A stretch of DNA of 64,000 bases from Podarcis raffonei (lineage: Eukaryota > Chordata > Lepidosauria > Squamata > Lacertidae), in the NCBI RefSeq assembly GCF_027172205.1, contig NC_070602.1, positions 134,642,049 to 134,706,048 of the forward strand, in the 5' to 3' direction. Each line of letters starts with the position of its first letter. Positions within the stretch are counted from its first letter, which is position 1. Positions 45,421-56,200 of the stretch are shown here, piece by piece. The notes beneath the pieces were generated by a model. That model saw only the letters and a program-made list of their open reading frames with translations. It was not told the DNA's origin and did not search any database. The position numbers were made by a program, and so were the translations under genes.

Positions 45421-45559
45421 TGAAGGAAAAAGGGATTGACAATGGATTTTCGGCGTCTGTGCATGTGCAGACACGATTTCCAGCACTGCAGAAGTGAGTC
45501 AGCACGCTGCGCTGGTTTAGCACAGCGCATGGGGACTTGCCAAGTGGGCGGCTCAGTTC

Positions 45560-45645
45560 GGGGGCGGCTCAGGGGCCGGATAAATGACCCCTGTTGGCCG
45601 CTTGTGGCCCATGGGCCTTAAGTTGCTGACCCCTGCCCTATCCTA
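45560..45645. mobile_element. hAT-like element, right end fragment
   Basis: It ends GGCCTTAAGTTGCTGACCCCTG, the inverse of the CAGGGGTCAGCAAAC terminus at 32627. Confidence 0.6.
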
Positions 45646-46132
45646 TGCAGCCTCCTAGGGGAGTTAGCAATACCATACATGAAGAATTACACATGGCTTC
45701 TACTAGCATTCCATGTGCCTGGGTTGCTCTAGCCATTAGGCGCTAATGTACAGGCTAAGAGCAGTGTTAGAAACCGGGATAGAAAAGGTAGGATTCATGT
45801 GGTTCCTGGAACCTGGGTTGTGGGCACCAAAAAAGAATGTCTAGTCACCATTTTAACTGTATTTATTCACACTGGCTTATTCCATGAATACTTATTACTT
45901 CTTTTCCAAGACAAGACTGAGTTTCCTTTTCTCTGAATTCTTTTTAAATATAGCGTTCAAGTTGTTCAGAAAACTACTATTATATGTGTGTTATGAGGCA
46001 GGTGGGGGCAGAGACAAACAAAACATTTGGAAGTTCAAATGTGTCTTTGGGGCATTCAGGCTAAAGCATCAACAATACATAATTTTCTTTTTCTATTTTT
46101 GCCTTCAAGAACAAGGTTTGCATGTAGTATAG

Positions 46133-46196
46133 ATTCATCGCAGGGGGTTGGACTAGATGTCCCTTGTTCCCTTCCAGCTCTACAATTCTGTGAGCA
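46133..46196 (+). mobile_element. CR1/L2 3' end fragment
   Basis: GGGTTGGACTAGATGTCCCT then CTTCCAGCTCTACAATTCTG is the sense 3' end of a squamate CR1/L2 element. Confidence 0.65.
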
Positions 46197-46345
46197 AGCT
46201 ATGCCTCAAAAGGTGGCCTATAGAAAAAAATATTGATAATTAAATACCCAAAGCCATGTTTACACTCTTTGCCAAGAAAAACTGAATCTGAAGCTGCTTT
46301 GGTAGTCTCAGGCAGGAGCAAGGAGTTACACAGAATGAGGTAACC

Positions 46346-46359
46346 CTGAGTGCTGTTTG
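46346..46359 (+). repeat. Left target-site duplication of the short L1
   Basis: CTGAGTGCTGTTTG, repeated exactly at 48320-48333. Confidence 0.88.
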
Positions 46360-46980
46360 TTTTTTTCCCAAATGAATATTTATTAGCATTTCCAAAAAGA
46401 ACAAGACATATAACAACAAATACAAAAATAAACAGAAAAAACAAAAAAATACAAAAATCTCAAACTTAAAAAAGAACAATTAAAAACACCTGATAGTTCA
46501 AATACTTATTTTCTTTTAACCTGTTTCTCAGACCTCCTCACACCTCCCCTTCTTGTATTCCAATTTAAATTATTGGTTCAGCAAATCCTTAGTTTACTTC
46601 TCCATTTTAACTTAATTTAACTTATTCTGACATATTATTATTTAACTTTTCTTCTTTCCTCCATTTCCTCAATTTATATTTACAAACCTTATTTTATTTT
46701 AATTTAGACCGTTTTAAAAAATCAGTTTTTACTTAATCAAATTTACACATCATTTTCCTAAGATCGACCAAGAGTTTCCCTTCCACGTCTTTCCCCATTT
46801 CCATGCCAATAGCAAAGCAAAATAAAGATAAAAATAAACTATATTTATATACCTTTGGATTCCCAAACTCCCCCCACCCTTTTCCCGGTTTCAGTCCCCA
46901 ACAAAAATCCATCAGTCCCCATATACTGTTTAGCCTGGCGATCTCACGTCCGAGGCTCTCAATTCTCTCTCAGTTCCTCT

Positions 46981-47511
46981 CTACCGGTCTTTTTGATAGT
47001 CTTTAATGTTAAACTCCAAATCTCGAAGAAGCTCCAGCCCGACAGGATCCATATTTCTACCAGCCAGACCTCCATCTTCAACGATAGAGCTTACGAGGTT
47101 CTTCAAATCTTGTTTTGTATTCCTTTCAGGTCCAAATGTCCCCCAAGCTCCAGCTTCCACCTCGAATTCAGGCCAGGCTCTCCACATCAAATTTTTATTT
47201 TCCTTTTTTCCCATCATGTCAGGCTTCAGAATGCTGGTCCCCTTTAACTTCTGCAAAATTTCTGCTTCTCCTTCTTTTTCTTCAGGGACAACATCTGTCA
47301 TCTGCTCCATATTGTCAAGACTCTCCATTTTCTCTGTTTGTTCAATTGGATAGGCTCCTTGTTTCAAGTCCTTATCAGGTTCAACAATGTTTCTTACTGT
47401 TAAGCCCAGAGCTGTAACATTTGTAGCCAAAACATCATATTGGCCTTGTAACTTTCCCAAGAGAACAAATGCTCTGTCCAATTCAGCCTGGACTTTCTTT
47501 CCTCCAGCCAT
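46981..47511 (-). CDS. Truncated L1 ORF1-like protein (176 aa)
   Basis: The frame starts MAGGKKVQAELDRAFVLLGK and continues with LQGQYDVLATNVTALGLTV, an amphipathic helix-rich N-terminus as in L1 ORF1 coiled coils. It then becomes acidic and ends NIKDYQKDR. It lacks the RRM and C-terminal domain of a full L1 ORF1. The frame is open in this copy. Function is unknown; by position it is the only protein of the internally deleted element. Confidence 0.65.
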   Translation of the reverse strand: MAGGKKVQAELDRAFVLLGKLQGQYDVLATNVTALGLTVRNIVEPDKDLKQGAYPIEQTEKMESLDNMEQMTDVVPEEKEGEAEILQKLKGTSILKPDMMGKKENKNLMWRAWPEFEVEAGAWGTFGPERNTKQDLKNLVSSIVEDGGLAGRNMDPVGLELLRDLEFNIKDYQKDR

Positions 47512-48049
47512 TCCTGTAATGTCACTAAACCCCTCTAGGGGGATTTTAGTTCCTTAGTATTCCTTTCAGCTCAAGTCCAAAAGTCACATTATTTAGTATC
47601 AGCCCTTCCTTATTTTCAACAAATTATTACAAATTAACCAGCAGAAACAACAAAGACAAAGTTCTCCTTTTCCGTCTCAACAGCCAACTTGACGGCTGTC
47701 AAATTTTCCAATCTTTCATCGGCAGGCTATCTCGTGGGACATTCCCGGATCCGGGGGGGGGGGTGAAACTTCAGCTCCCAGAATTAATCCTTTTATCCTC
47801 CAGCAAAAATTCTTGTAGTGTCAAAATCGTAAAATTAAAATCTTTTCCTAAAAAAACAAAGATTCTCTCGACCTTAGCTAGCAGGTCCTTTGCTTTAAGT
47901 TGTTTACAAAGAGGGGGGGTGGACTTCCTTTTTAACCCTTCCCCGCTTGTTCCTAATCCGCAATTTTTTTCTTTAAAGTTCCGATTTCCGTATTTACTCA
48001 CGGGTTGATCTTTCAGAGTCCGAATGTTCCAAGGAAGAAGTCAGCGCTC

Positions 48050-48319
48050 TCCGCTAATGGCTTGCGGCTTCACTCTGCAGATACAGGAGTACTCTCAGCA
48101 CCGCGCCGCACCCCGTCCCCGTTCCGAAGCCTTTAAAAAGGCTCCTTCACGGATTGGGGGGGCGCAAATGGTGCCCGCCGAGTCACTATGCTCACAGGCT
48201 TCTGCGCCTGTGATTTTAAGGGTCGCCGCCGCGGCAAGACCCAGCTCTGCAGAGCCGATTCCCTCCAGAACTCGGAGGGAATCCGCCATTAAGCGATGGC
48301 GCCAACCCGGAAGTCAACT
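48050..48319 (-). promoter_or_regulatory. GC-rich 5' UTR/internal promoter region of the short L1
   Basis: CpG-dense stretch at the element 5' end, comparable in position to the internal promoter of L1. The promoter role is inferred. Confidence 0.5.
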
Positions 48320-48333
48320 CTGAGTGCTGTTTG
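48320..48333 (+). repeat. Right target-site duplication of the short L1
   Basis: CTGAGTGCTGTTTG, exact copy of 46346-46359. Confidence 0.88.
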
Positions 48334-48629
48334 AAGCCTGCAAGCACAGAGAAATCTCATGAAACCCAATAGCTTAATTTTGGGATACAGCCCCCAATGC
48401 AAAGCCTGAATGTAAAGTGCAAACTATTTTGATTTTTTTTGTATTGGTCACAGTAACTTTAATAAACACTGCCTAGTGATGAGCTATGAGTAATTAAAAA
48501 CATGAGACAAACCACAGTAATTTTTATTTCTGCCCCTCCCCCCACCCACCCCGGTTTGTAAATCAAAATCAAACTATAAACATATTTTGTTCCATCTGAT
48601 GAAGTAAGGGGGGAGAAAACAATAAGGAT

Positions 48630-48871
48630 TGTTATGTACTGAAGTTCTCACCCTGGGCCAGCAGGGGGATACTGTAGTTATGCAAATGAAGGATCGAAAG
48701 TGACGTTCAGTGATTGGCTAGTTACAGAAAATGGTTACTGTTGCATTCTAGTGGAGCTCCATGTAAGCAGGCTGACTAAGCTCCTCAGATCAGTTCTGTT
48801 CCAGCTTACAAATAAAGAGCTGCTTTGGAAGAATCGCTGTGTCGTCTGATATGTTCGCCCACAACTTAACA
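48630..48871. mobile_element. Solo LTR of a retrovirus-like/LTR element
   Basis: This 242-bp fossil starts TGTTA and ends TAACA, with 5-bp target duplications AGGAT at 48625-48629 and 48872-48876. An AATAAA lies in its 3' half (about 48809), which suggests the plus strand is sense. No internal coding region remains. The identical duplications suggest a fairly recent insertion followed by LTR-LTR recombination. The family was not assigned. Confidence 0.82.
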
Positions 48872-49449
48872 AGGATGTTGCCTGGGTTGGCCTCTACAGA
48901 GGATTTTCATAGTCAAAGATAAGAGCATGAAGCAGATAGGCCTCCCTCCCTAAGGGGTTTTGGGAAGGCGGTGCATCAACCCCAAGTTGTGGTGATTGAG
49001 ACGAGGAAGGCAAAAACCCTAAAGGGGCCCCATTTGTTTGCATGCAGATTCCTTCCCTGACCAATTACACCACAGCAAGGTCTTACAAACCCAGTATCCA
49101 CAGACCCGGTGGCTGGGCTGAACTGTTGCCAACTTTGCCGCTTGGTCAGATTGCAGCAGCCGACCTTGAACTGCAGCAGCAGAGCAGAACCTTGCTCCCT
49201 CTGGTCTGCTCCTGAAGCCCTGAAGCCCACTGTGGAGGTCAGGGGTTGTGAATTTAAAGGAGGGGTTTTTGGTGGGCTGGAGTCCCTCACAGCCGGCCAC
49301 AAGGAGCCTTGCCAGGCTGCAACCATTGTCCACCCTTAATTCTGCCCTCCCTTGCTTTTTCCTGTAAGACCTATTGCAGTCGTTAAGAGTCGTCAACAGG
49401 CTCATCACAGCTATCTGCCAGTCACCCATTCCCACCACCCTTCTGAGTA

Positions 49450-49652
49450 ATACCCCTCCCCACCTTCTCACTATATAGAAGGATCTGGCAACTTCTGTTT
49501 CAGTGTATCTGAAGAAGTGTGCATGCACACGAAAGCTCATACCAAGAACTAACTTAGTTGGTCTTTAAGGTGCTACTGGAAAGGAAAAAAAAGAATTTTT
49601 GTTTTGTTTTGACTATGGCAGACCAACACGGCTACCTATCTGTATCTGTCCT
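49450..49652. mobile_element. Repeat with terminus CAACACGGCTACCTATCTGT (right half)
   Basis: The core GAAGAAGTGTGCATGCACAC ... GGTCTTTAAGGTGCTACTGG is the same as at 37533-37680. It ends GGCAGACCAACACGGCTACC TATCTGT, the inverse of the left terminus of that copy. Confidence 0.7.
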
Positions 49653-49792
49653 CCATGTTATTCTGCAGCCTCCCCACAGCCCAAGCGTCCAGTTAGAGGG
49701 AAGCTGCCCAAGTTCAGACCACTGATCAATACTGTCACCGAGGTCAAAGATCCAGTTTGGGACACACACACCCCAGATGCATGTTTGTGCAT

Positions 49793-49793
<1 letters not shown>

Positions 49794-49828
<35 letters not shown>
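49794..49828. repeat. (AC)n microsatellite
   Basis: About 17 AC units; long ORFs across it are artefacts. Confidence 0.9.
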
Positions 49829-49831
<3 letters not shown>

Positions 49832-50265
49832 TCAAAGTCACATGATTGCAACCTCAAAAGCAGCTGCCAGCCCAGTAGCTCCCTACAGAAATCAACAGCC
49901 GATTCCCACATGGAAAACCCTGATTGTGGAAAGAGGATAATCTGGACTCTCACTTGGGGTCTCAAAATGCAACCCATCACCCCCCCCCTCCGCTATGATG
50001 TTCTATGAACATTAAATGCTAGCCTTGCTCCCCCCCTTCTGCTATGGAGAGAGCAGTGGGGTGTGCATGCCAAAAGACTCTTCCCTACCAAGCTGCATCA
50101 CACCCATCTGAGCAGCATCTGACCCAGGCGGCGGCAGCAGCAGCCTTGCATGGAGGAAGGAGCCCTCTGCCATGGCATTGGGGTGAGGGGGCAAAAGGGC
50201 CCTTAGACAACCACATGGGGCAAGAGTGGCCCAGTTGCTTGGTAGCAAGCCTTGGTTAAATGGGG

Positions 50266-50345
50266 GGGGGATCTGTGGCCCTCCAGGGGCTGCTGGACTC
50301 CAGATCCCAGCACCCCAGCTAGCAGACCCAATGGTCAGGATGATG
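50266..50345. mobile_element. Palindromic MITE fragment
   Basis: GGCCCTCCAGGGGCTGCTGG then AGCTAGCAGACCCAATGGTC is a diverged relative of the element at 52018. Confidence 0.45.
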
Positions 50346-51239
50346 GGAGTCAAACCAGCAAATCATCGCCATCATCTTGGGGCACTTTGCAGCATGAGAA
50401 TACAGGATAAAAAACATTAAATACACAAGAACAAGAACAAACCAATACCCTGCCCCCTGCCTGTGCCCATTCAATTTTCTAAAATTGTCTAAAATTTAAC
50501 CTAGCAAAAGCAGCATTTGACGCCACAGTGGGTCACTCTGAGGAAGGAAGGTGTATTTTGAGGAAAGGCAGCCAGGTTAACTGGCCCAGCAGAAGCACTG
50601 GCAGCCATTTTGCTGCAGCGGCAAACACTGTTTATAGTTTAACCGTGGAACTTTTTTTGCCTCTGTAGCAGAGCAAGAGGAACACTTGTGGGCCCATATG
50701 GGCCCTGGCTTTCTCTATGGGGCAGACAGGGAGCAGATGTGGGGGGGGGCTAGTATTATATGACAAATTTAGGATATGACTAGTAACGTGCGCTAATTTC
50801 CAAATTTTAGAAGCAGCGAATCAAAATTCAAGATTCTGCAGAATACAAACCGAGATTTGGATTCTGGATTATTGATTCTGGCTGGTGTCTAATTTCTAAC
50901 TGTAGCACTAAATTTTGGGTCTCATCAAATTTTATTAATCCGGACCACTGATGATAGTGTTTATGCACTCCTGAATAGTCTTTTATAATTTCCTGTATTC
51001 AGTCAGTTTATTGCTGTTCTCCATATAGAAGACCCCAAAGTTTCCACTGTAATAAAAATATATAAATTAACACCAATTACAATTAAAAATCCACGATGGC
51101 AGTACAGATTCGGGTGAAATCCGAGGGCAGCCTAAGCAACTCCTCCCAAGGCCCGGGCAAACAGATTCCCAGAGTCGGGGTGCAATCACCCAGAAAGCGG
51201 GTGGGGGGTTGGTGACCATTCTGTAGCTCAGCCTTCCCC

Positions 51240-51328
51240 CCACCTGCTGCCTTCCTGCTGTGCAGTCTGGGGCTTACGGGAGTTGTGGTCCCCAACATCT
51301 GGAGGGCACCCAGTTGGGGAAGGCTGGC
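51240..51328. mobile_element. Palindromic MITE fragment (inverse half)
   Basis: GGGAGTTGTGGTCCCCAACA then TCTGGAGGGCACCCAGTTGG is the reverse half of the same family. Confidence 0.5.
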
Positions 51329-51544
51329 TTAGTTTGTCCCAAAGTATATAGGAAGGAAAACAGGTCTGGCCTGGCCTGAACTCAAGTCCCCATCAGCACA
51401 GGAGAAGGCCGCTGCCCAGTTCCAAAAGGGTGAGGCTAGGTGCTTTGCTGAACAGGAATTGTGGTGCGTTTGGGTTTTGACCTGAATGGGCACCTAAGCC
51501 CTGTCCTCGCAAGATCAAATCACAGTGCTCAAGAAACGCATCCA

Positions 51545-51705
51545 TAGCTGTCAACCTTCCCTTTTTTTGCAGGAAATTCCCTTATTCCAGTGCCATTTCC
51601 CGCTGCTTCCCGCTGCTATCCCGGATTGTTAGATATCCCGTAGACTGTCCCCAGGACAGGTGTGGCTACTGATCCCTTATTTTCAAATATGGAAGTTGCT
51701 ATGAC
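51545..51705. mobile_element. Possible DNA-transposon fragment (TGTCAACCTTCCC end)
   Basis: The ends ATAGCTGTCAACCTTCCC and TATGGAAGTTGCTATG are roughly inverted. The family was not recognised. Confidence 0.35.
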
Positions 51706-52017
51706 CGCATCTATAACACAAGGAACACTGGGCACCTGTGGAATGCGATGACATCAGGTGACATCAAAAAAGGCGGTTTTTCTGTTGTCTTCAGCAGAGG
51801 GAGCCGTCTTGATCTCAGCCTACTCTCCTCAACTGTTGAAGAAATGGCCCAAGAGAGATTCTGGCGCTCCGGCCTTTGTGCAGACGTAGGTCTGCCCTGC
51901 CCTCTGCTTGATCCCCTTTCCATCCTAAGCTCTGCACCTTGACCTCCCTCGCCTAGAAGCTCCACACCTGAACCTGTAAGATCCCTTCTCCTTCCCTCTT
52001 GTTCCTCTATGGCAGGC

Positions 52018-52125
52018 TTCCTCCAACTTGGCCTTCCAGATGCTTTTGGCCTACAACTCCCATCATCCCTAGCTAGCAGGACCAGTGGTCAGGGATGATG
52101 GGAATGGTAGTCTCAAAACAGCTGC
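52018..52125. mobile_element. Palindromic MITE
   Basis: TTGGCCTTCCAGATGCTTTT, GGCCTACAACTCCCATCATC, then GGTCAGGGATGATGGGAATG forms a self-inverted unit common in squamate DNA. Confidence 0.6.
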
Positions 52126-52624
52126 GGGAGAGGCAGCAGACTGATGCAAGTCCCACGCTGCTGTTTCAGGCCCCACGGAACCTGCAGGCGCCTAAGCCAC
52201 CACGTCACTCCTCAAACGCCCAAGCCTTAAGAATGGCACTTTTTGCAACCATACTACCATCCGAATAACCTTCTAGGTCCAGTTAAGCACACCACGAGTC
52301 ACAGCTGGGGGGGGGAGGCAGCAGGCGGACCTTTTCGGGAGCGGCGCCTGCGTGCGCCCAGAGTGCCGCCTGGGATTTGTCACCCCTCTTAGTGGTGGCA
52401 CCCGGGGCGTGGTGCCCCTACCGCACCCCCGTCGCTACGCCTCTGCCAAGATGCATTTCTTCTAGAATCCAGAAGAGCTGGATGTTGATTGAAAAAGCTG
52501 TCAATTCCTCCTATTTTTTTATAACAGTTGAAAAGAACAAATCAGAAGGAAGCCAAACACCAGGTGTCCCCAGCCAGATTCCCCCACCTGCCGCACATGT
52601 AAGTTTTCCTGCTCCATTCAGAAA

Positions 52625-52719
52625 GAGAAACATGCCTCCAGGCACGTTTGAAAACGGAAGCATTTCTGGTTTTTCAGAGTTTGGGAGCCGAAACATTCAG
52701 CTTCCGAGGTTCCACTGTA
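52625..52719. mobile_element. Tigger/pogo-like MITE, right end
   Basis: GTTTGAAAACGGAAGCATTT then CTTCCGAGGTTCCACTGTA, the diverged terminus of the TACAGTGG family. Confidence 0.6.
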
Positions 52720-52799
52720 GATCACAATGTAGATCTTCTTGATACAAGAAGGTACCTTACCTGGTGCTTCTTTTGGAGGCTGTTCTTTTGTTGTTGTTT

Positions 52800-53140
52800 T
52801 TTAAAAAGATATTTATTAAAGTTTTCAATTTTTTATGCAAACAAAAAACATACAAAAAATTAAAAAAAACATATAGTTCATAATACATAATTTTCAATAA
52901 CATATTTCTCTGACCTCCTCATGCCTCCCCTTCTTGTATTCCATTTCAAATTATTTGTTCAGCAAATCCTTAACTTAAAGCATTACAGCTTATAATAACA
53001 CCTTGTTTTCTGTCCAATCATTTTTTCATATTCCTTTATACCATTACAGCTAGAAACCACTCAATTTCAATCCAGCATCATTCAACATTCCTTAATTTTA
53101 CAATATTTCTGTAAGTAGTCCTTAAATTTTTTCCAATCTG
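52800..53140 (-). mobile_element. L1 LINE 3' UTR end (minus)
   Basis: It shares CTGACCTCCTCATGCCTCCC then CTTCTTGTATTCCATTTC and GTTCAGCAAATCCTTAACTT with the 3' UTR of the element at 46360-48319. The AATAAA and A-tail lie at the left side (about 52800). Confidence 0.75.
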
Positions 53141-53706
53141 TTTCCAATGGAGGCTGTTCTTTTGTCTCCTTTCTCATTTCCTATAGAAAAAGAGCAAAAG
53201 GGTAATTTGACGGTTCATTGTGTTATTAATATTTTGATGGGAGCTGCCCAGATGGGAGCTGGGGCAACCCAGTTGGATGGGCGGCATATGAAAAATATAA
53301 TATAATAATTAAAATAGAAGAAATATGACCTCAAGTGATTTCCATGGAACTGGAATCATAGAATCAATCCATCTGACTTATTTTTTTACCTAAACAATTC
53401 AGCTTTAATAGATCACAGCTTCAGAATTATTAAAACACTGGAAATGTAAACACATGTCATTTGCATTTAATTCTAAGGCTTTAGGAAGAAAGGGGGAAAG
53501 CCTCATTTAAGAGAATTCATTCTGCCTGTTTCTTTGTCTCAGAACGCAGTACACAGAAATACATTTTTAGCATCACCATAACTAACTGGGTATTGCCATA
53601 ACTTATTGAGCATATGCATTTGACTATAAATCTCCTGCTCGCGGCAGCAACCTATCCCACATCCCCCTATTTTTTACATTAATTTCTAAGAAAAAAACCT
53701 CATCTT

Positions 53707-54427
53707 CATAGAATCATAGAGTTGGAAGAGACCACAAGGGCCATCGAGTCCAACCCCCTGCCAAGCAGGAAACACCATCAGAGCACTCCTGACATATGGT
53801 TGTCAAGCCTCTGCTTAAAGACCTCCAAAGAAGGAGACTCCACCACACTCCTTGGCAGCAAATTCCACTGTCGAACAGCTCTTACTGTCAGGAAGTTCTT
53901 CCTAATGTTTAGGTGGAATCTTCTTTCTTGTAGTTTGGATCCATTGCTCCGTGTCCGCTTCTCTGGAGCAGCAGAAAACAACCTTTCTCCCTCCTCTATG
54001 TGACATCCTTTTATATATTTGAACATGGCTATCATATCACCCCTTAACCTCCTCTTCTCCAGGCTAAACATGCCCAGCTCCCTTAGCCGTTCCTCATAAG
54101 GCATCGTTTCCAGGCCTTTGACCATTTTGGTTGCCCTCCTCTGGACACGTTCCAGTTTGTCAGTGTCCTTCTTGAACTGTGGTGCCCAGAACTGGACACA
54201 GTACTCCAGGGGAGGTCTGACCAGAGCAGAATACAGTGGCACTATTACTTCCCTTGATCTAGATGCTATACTCCTATTGATGCAGCCCAGAATTGCATTG
54301 GCTTTTTTAGCTGCCGCGTCACACTGTTGGCTCATGTCAAGTTTGTGGTCAACCAAGACTCCTAGATCCTTTTCACATGTAGTGCTCTCAAGCCAGGTGT
54401 CACCCATCTTGTATTTGTGCCTCTCAT
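53707..54427 (-). mobile_element. CR1 LINE 3' end
   Basis: The minus strand carries an open frame of 209 codons (54407-53778) ending CR1 [42 protein letters not shown]. The 3' end AGAGTTGGAAGAGACC (as plus-strand antisense) and the octamer-like ATAGAATCATAGA lie at 53707. It is 5'-truncated with the last frame still open. Confidence 0.88.
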
Positions 54428-54555
54428 TTGTGAAATGATGTCATCTAGACATTGAAGTGACAACGGACACAGCAATGGAGATAAATCTTGCACATATTCT
54501 GTAACGGGGAGGGAAACCAGTTTTTTAAAAGGAAATTGTATTGAATTAAATTAAC

Positions 54556-54780
54556 TTTAATTATCAATCAATCAATCTTTATTACGGTCCAGAGACCCAA
54601 CAAATCATTACAAATCAATACACAATTCATACAGCCTACCTCCAGGTTAATCAAGCAGGTTTACAATCTCTGCTGCAGGTACCTAACTGCGTCCCCAACT
54701 CTGTATTTCTGTTAGAAGCTGGTGAATGCCCAATTTCAACTAAAGCGTGGTGAGCTGCCCTAAGACATTGGCTCAGGATA
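54556..54780 (-). mobile_element. LINE 3' end with (TTGA)n tail (minus)
   Basis: The plus strand shows ATCAATCAATCAATCTTTAT TACGG, the antisense of a LINE tail GTAATAAAGATTGATTGATT. The fragment meets the plus-oriented fragment at about 54780. Confidence 0.6.
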
Positions 54781-55616
54781 TCAGTGTTTAATCTAGGGAA
54801 GGGTTTGTACCAACACCTGACCAATGAGGAATTTGTCAGCAAATGGCAGAAAACCATGGCTAAAAAAGCCACCTCTATTGGTCTGTCTCCCCCACAACTG
54901 TATTACCTGGGTTATGAAGGCGCCCAAAAGATTTTAAAGCAAAGATTATGGGACAATGCACACAGTGACTTGCAATCTCGATCACGCACAGTCTGTAGTC
55001 TGCTGGCAGTAGGAGTTCAATATGGGTATGTCTTTAAGTTAACATCTTACATCAAAAACCTGACAGTACCTAACTACTGAAGGCTTTTCACCAAAGCCAG
55101 ACTAAATGTCTTTCCCTCTGCAGTGTTGGATGGTAGGTTGAGAGGAGTTCCCTACCAGGACAGACTTTGCTCATATGCTCAAGACATCGATTCCATAAAT
55201 CATATTTTGTTGCATTGTGCAAAATATGAGCAGGCCAGGGCTGAACTGATACTACCCTTGCTGGTACCTTTCCCGGGAAAATCAGAGGCTCACTATGTCA
55301 GGTTCCTACTGGAAGACCAGACAAATGCTAGAACTTTAGGAGTGGCAAAGTTTTTATCGGTGGTTGCAAGAACTTTAACTATGTACATATTGCATAGCTC
55401 CAGGCAAGCTGCTCTCTCTGAGCCCCAGCCCCACACAGTCACTAGCCTCAGTCTGGAGAATCCTGTATTGCCTTTAAAGGTTTACTGAGATCATGTCTAT
55501 GAAAGACTTAAGCAGCCTGGGAAAAGATCATATAAATACTGTGTTAATACAGAGTTCTTCTAAAGTAATGTGTAAAACGTGCAGCCAATAAATGCCATGT
55601 ATTGTTTATGCTTAAA
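54780..55616 (+). mobile_element. LINE ORF2 C-terminus and 3' end (plus)
   Basis: The frames read NLGKGLYQHLTNEEFVSKWQ and, after a stop, RLCSYAQDIDSINHILLHCA KYEQARAE, a CxC-type knuckle like that at the end of the LINE at 14432-20108. It ends with AATAAA and an A-run at about 55612. Two frames are separated by a stop, so it is decayed. Confidence 0.7.
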
Positions 55617-55749
55617 AAAAAATAGTTGCAAACTAATGTAAATGCATATGATATAGAGAAAACAATTTGATGGAATCTAATAACAATTAGAAGCAAACAA
55701 TACATCGATTATTTTAATCCAAAGCAAAATAATATGAACACAGCGTATA

Positions 55750-56200
55750 TTCGCTAAAGGCTTCCAGGTGGGCGGGCGGCTTTGCCCTATGCTCTTTTCC
55801 CTGCCCGTCTGCGCCTGCGCTACGAAACCTGGCCGCCATTTTTGGATCTGGAAAAGTGGAGGGGCGTGGCCCGGAGGCTCACTGCCGATTGGAGCAGCTG
55901 AGGCAATGGTCCCGCCCCAATTGGGCCAGGCGACGGAGAGCCCCGCCCTTTCCGGTATGGCCTGCTGCCGGGGGCGCCCCGGCGTGGGCGTTGGAGTGGT
56001 GGTCGTCAGTTCTGCCCACCCAGGATGCGTCCTCCTCGGCCAGAGGAAGAGCGCTGTCGGCGCCGGCCTGTTCCAGCTCCCCGGAGGACACCTAGAGTTC
56101 GGGTAGGCCTGCGCGGGGCGATGACGCCATTCTGCGTCGTCATCAGGCGACCTCCGCTGAGGGGCTGGGAGGCAGCAGGCTTGGCAGAAGAGAGCTCTCT
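55750..56200. promoter_or_regulatory. NUDT15: CpG island and promoter of NUDT15
   Basis: This GC/CpG-rich stretch spans NUDT15 exon 1 and about 200 bp upstream. CGATTGGAG at about 55887 is an inverted CCAAT box, and GGGGCGTGGCC at about 55861 is GC-box-like. Confidence 0.75.
55957..56102 (+). CDS. NUDT15: NUDT15 exon 1
   Basis: 146 coding bases; ATG in context GGTATGG. It encodes [34 protein letters not shown], and ends in a split Gly codon before GTAGGC. Confidence 0.94.

Larger units (their letters stand above)
46360..48319 (-). mobile_element. HAL1-like L1 derivative: both ends present, no ORF2
   Basis: This 1.96-kb insertion is flanked by exact 14-bp duplications (46346-46359, 48320-48333). 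On the minus strand it has a GC-rich 5' UTR beginning GAGTTGACTTCCGGGTTGGC, one 176-codon ORF (47511-46981), then an L1-type 3' UTR with AATAAA and an A-tail (plus-strand T-run at 46360). The endonuclease/RT ORF is absent. The 3' UTR matches the L1 3' end at 52800-53140. Confidence 0.85.
42430..55760. other. ITM2B-NUDT15 intergenic region, mostly mobile elements
   Basis: This 13-kb region has no host gene that I recognise. Elements listed separately fill about half of it. 44170-44930 and 48900-49450 are unclassified; 50400-51080, 51330-51540, 52130-52630 and 53170-53700 show no recognised feature except short A- or G-runs and a L2-like end near 53230-53310. Confidence 0.5.

Noticed and set aside
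49794-49828. Regular short repeat as a possible CRISPR-like or regulatory array
   Set aside because: It is a simple AC microsatellite; CRISPR arrays are not expected in an animal nuclear genome.
54556-55616. Twin-primed (5'-inverted) single LINE insertion
   Set aside because: Both halves end in a 3' tail, which twin priming of one copy does not give.
55768-55956. Upstream in-frame ATGs of NUDT15 giving a longer N-terminus
   Set aside because: The extension has no counterpart in human NUDT15, and the ATG at 55957 aligns with the conserved start. An extended form is possible but unsupported.
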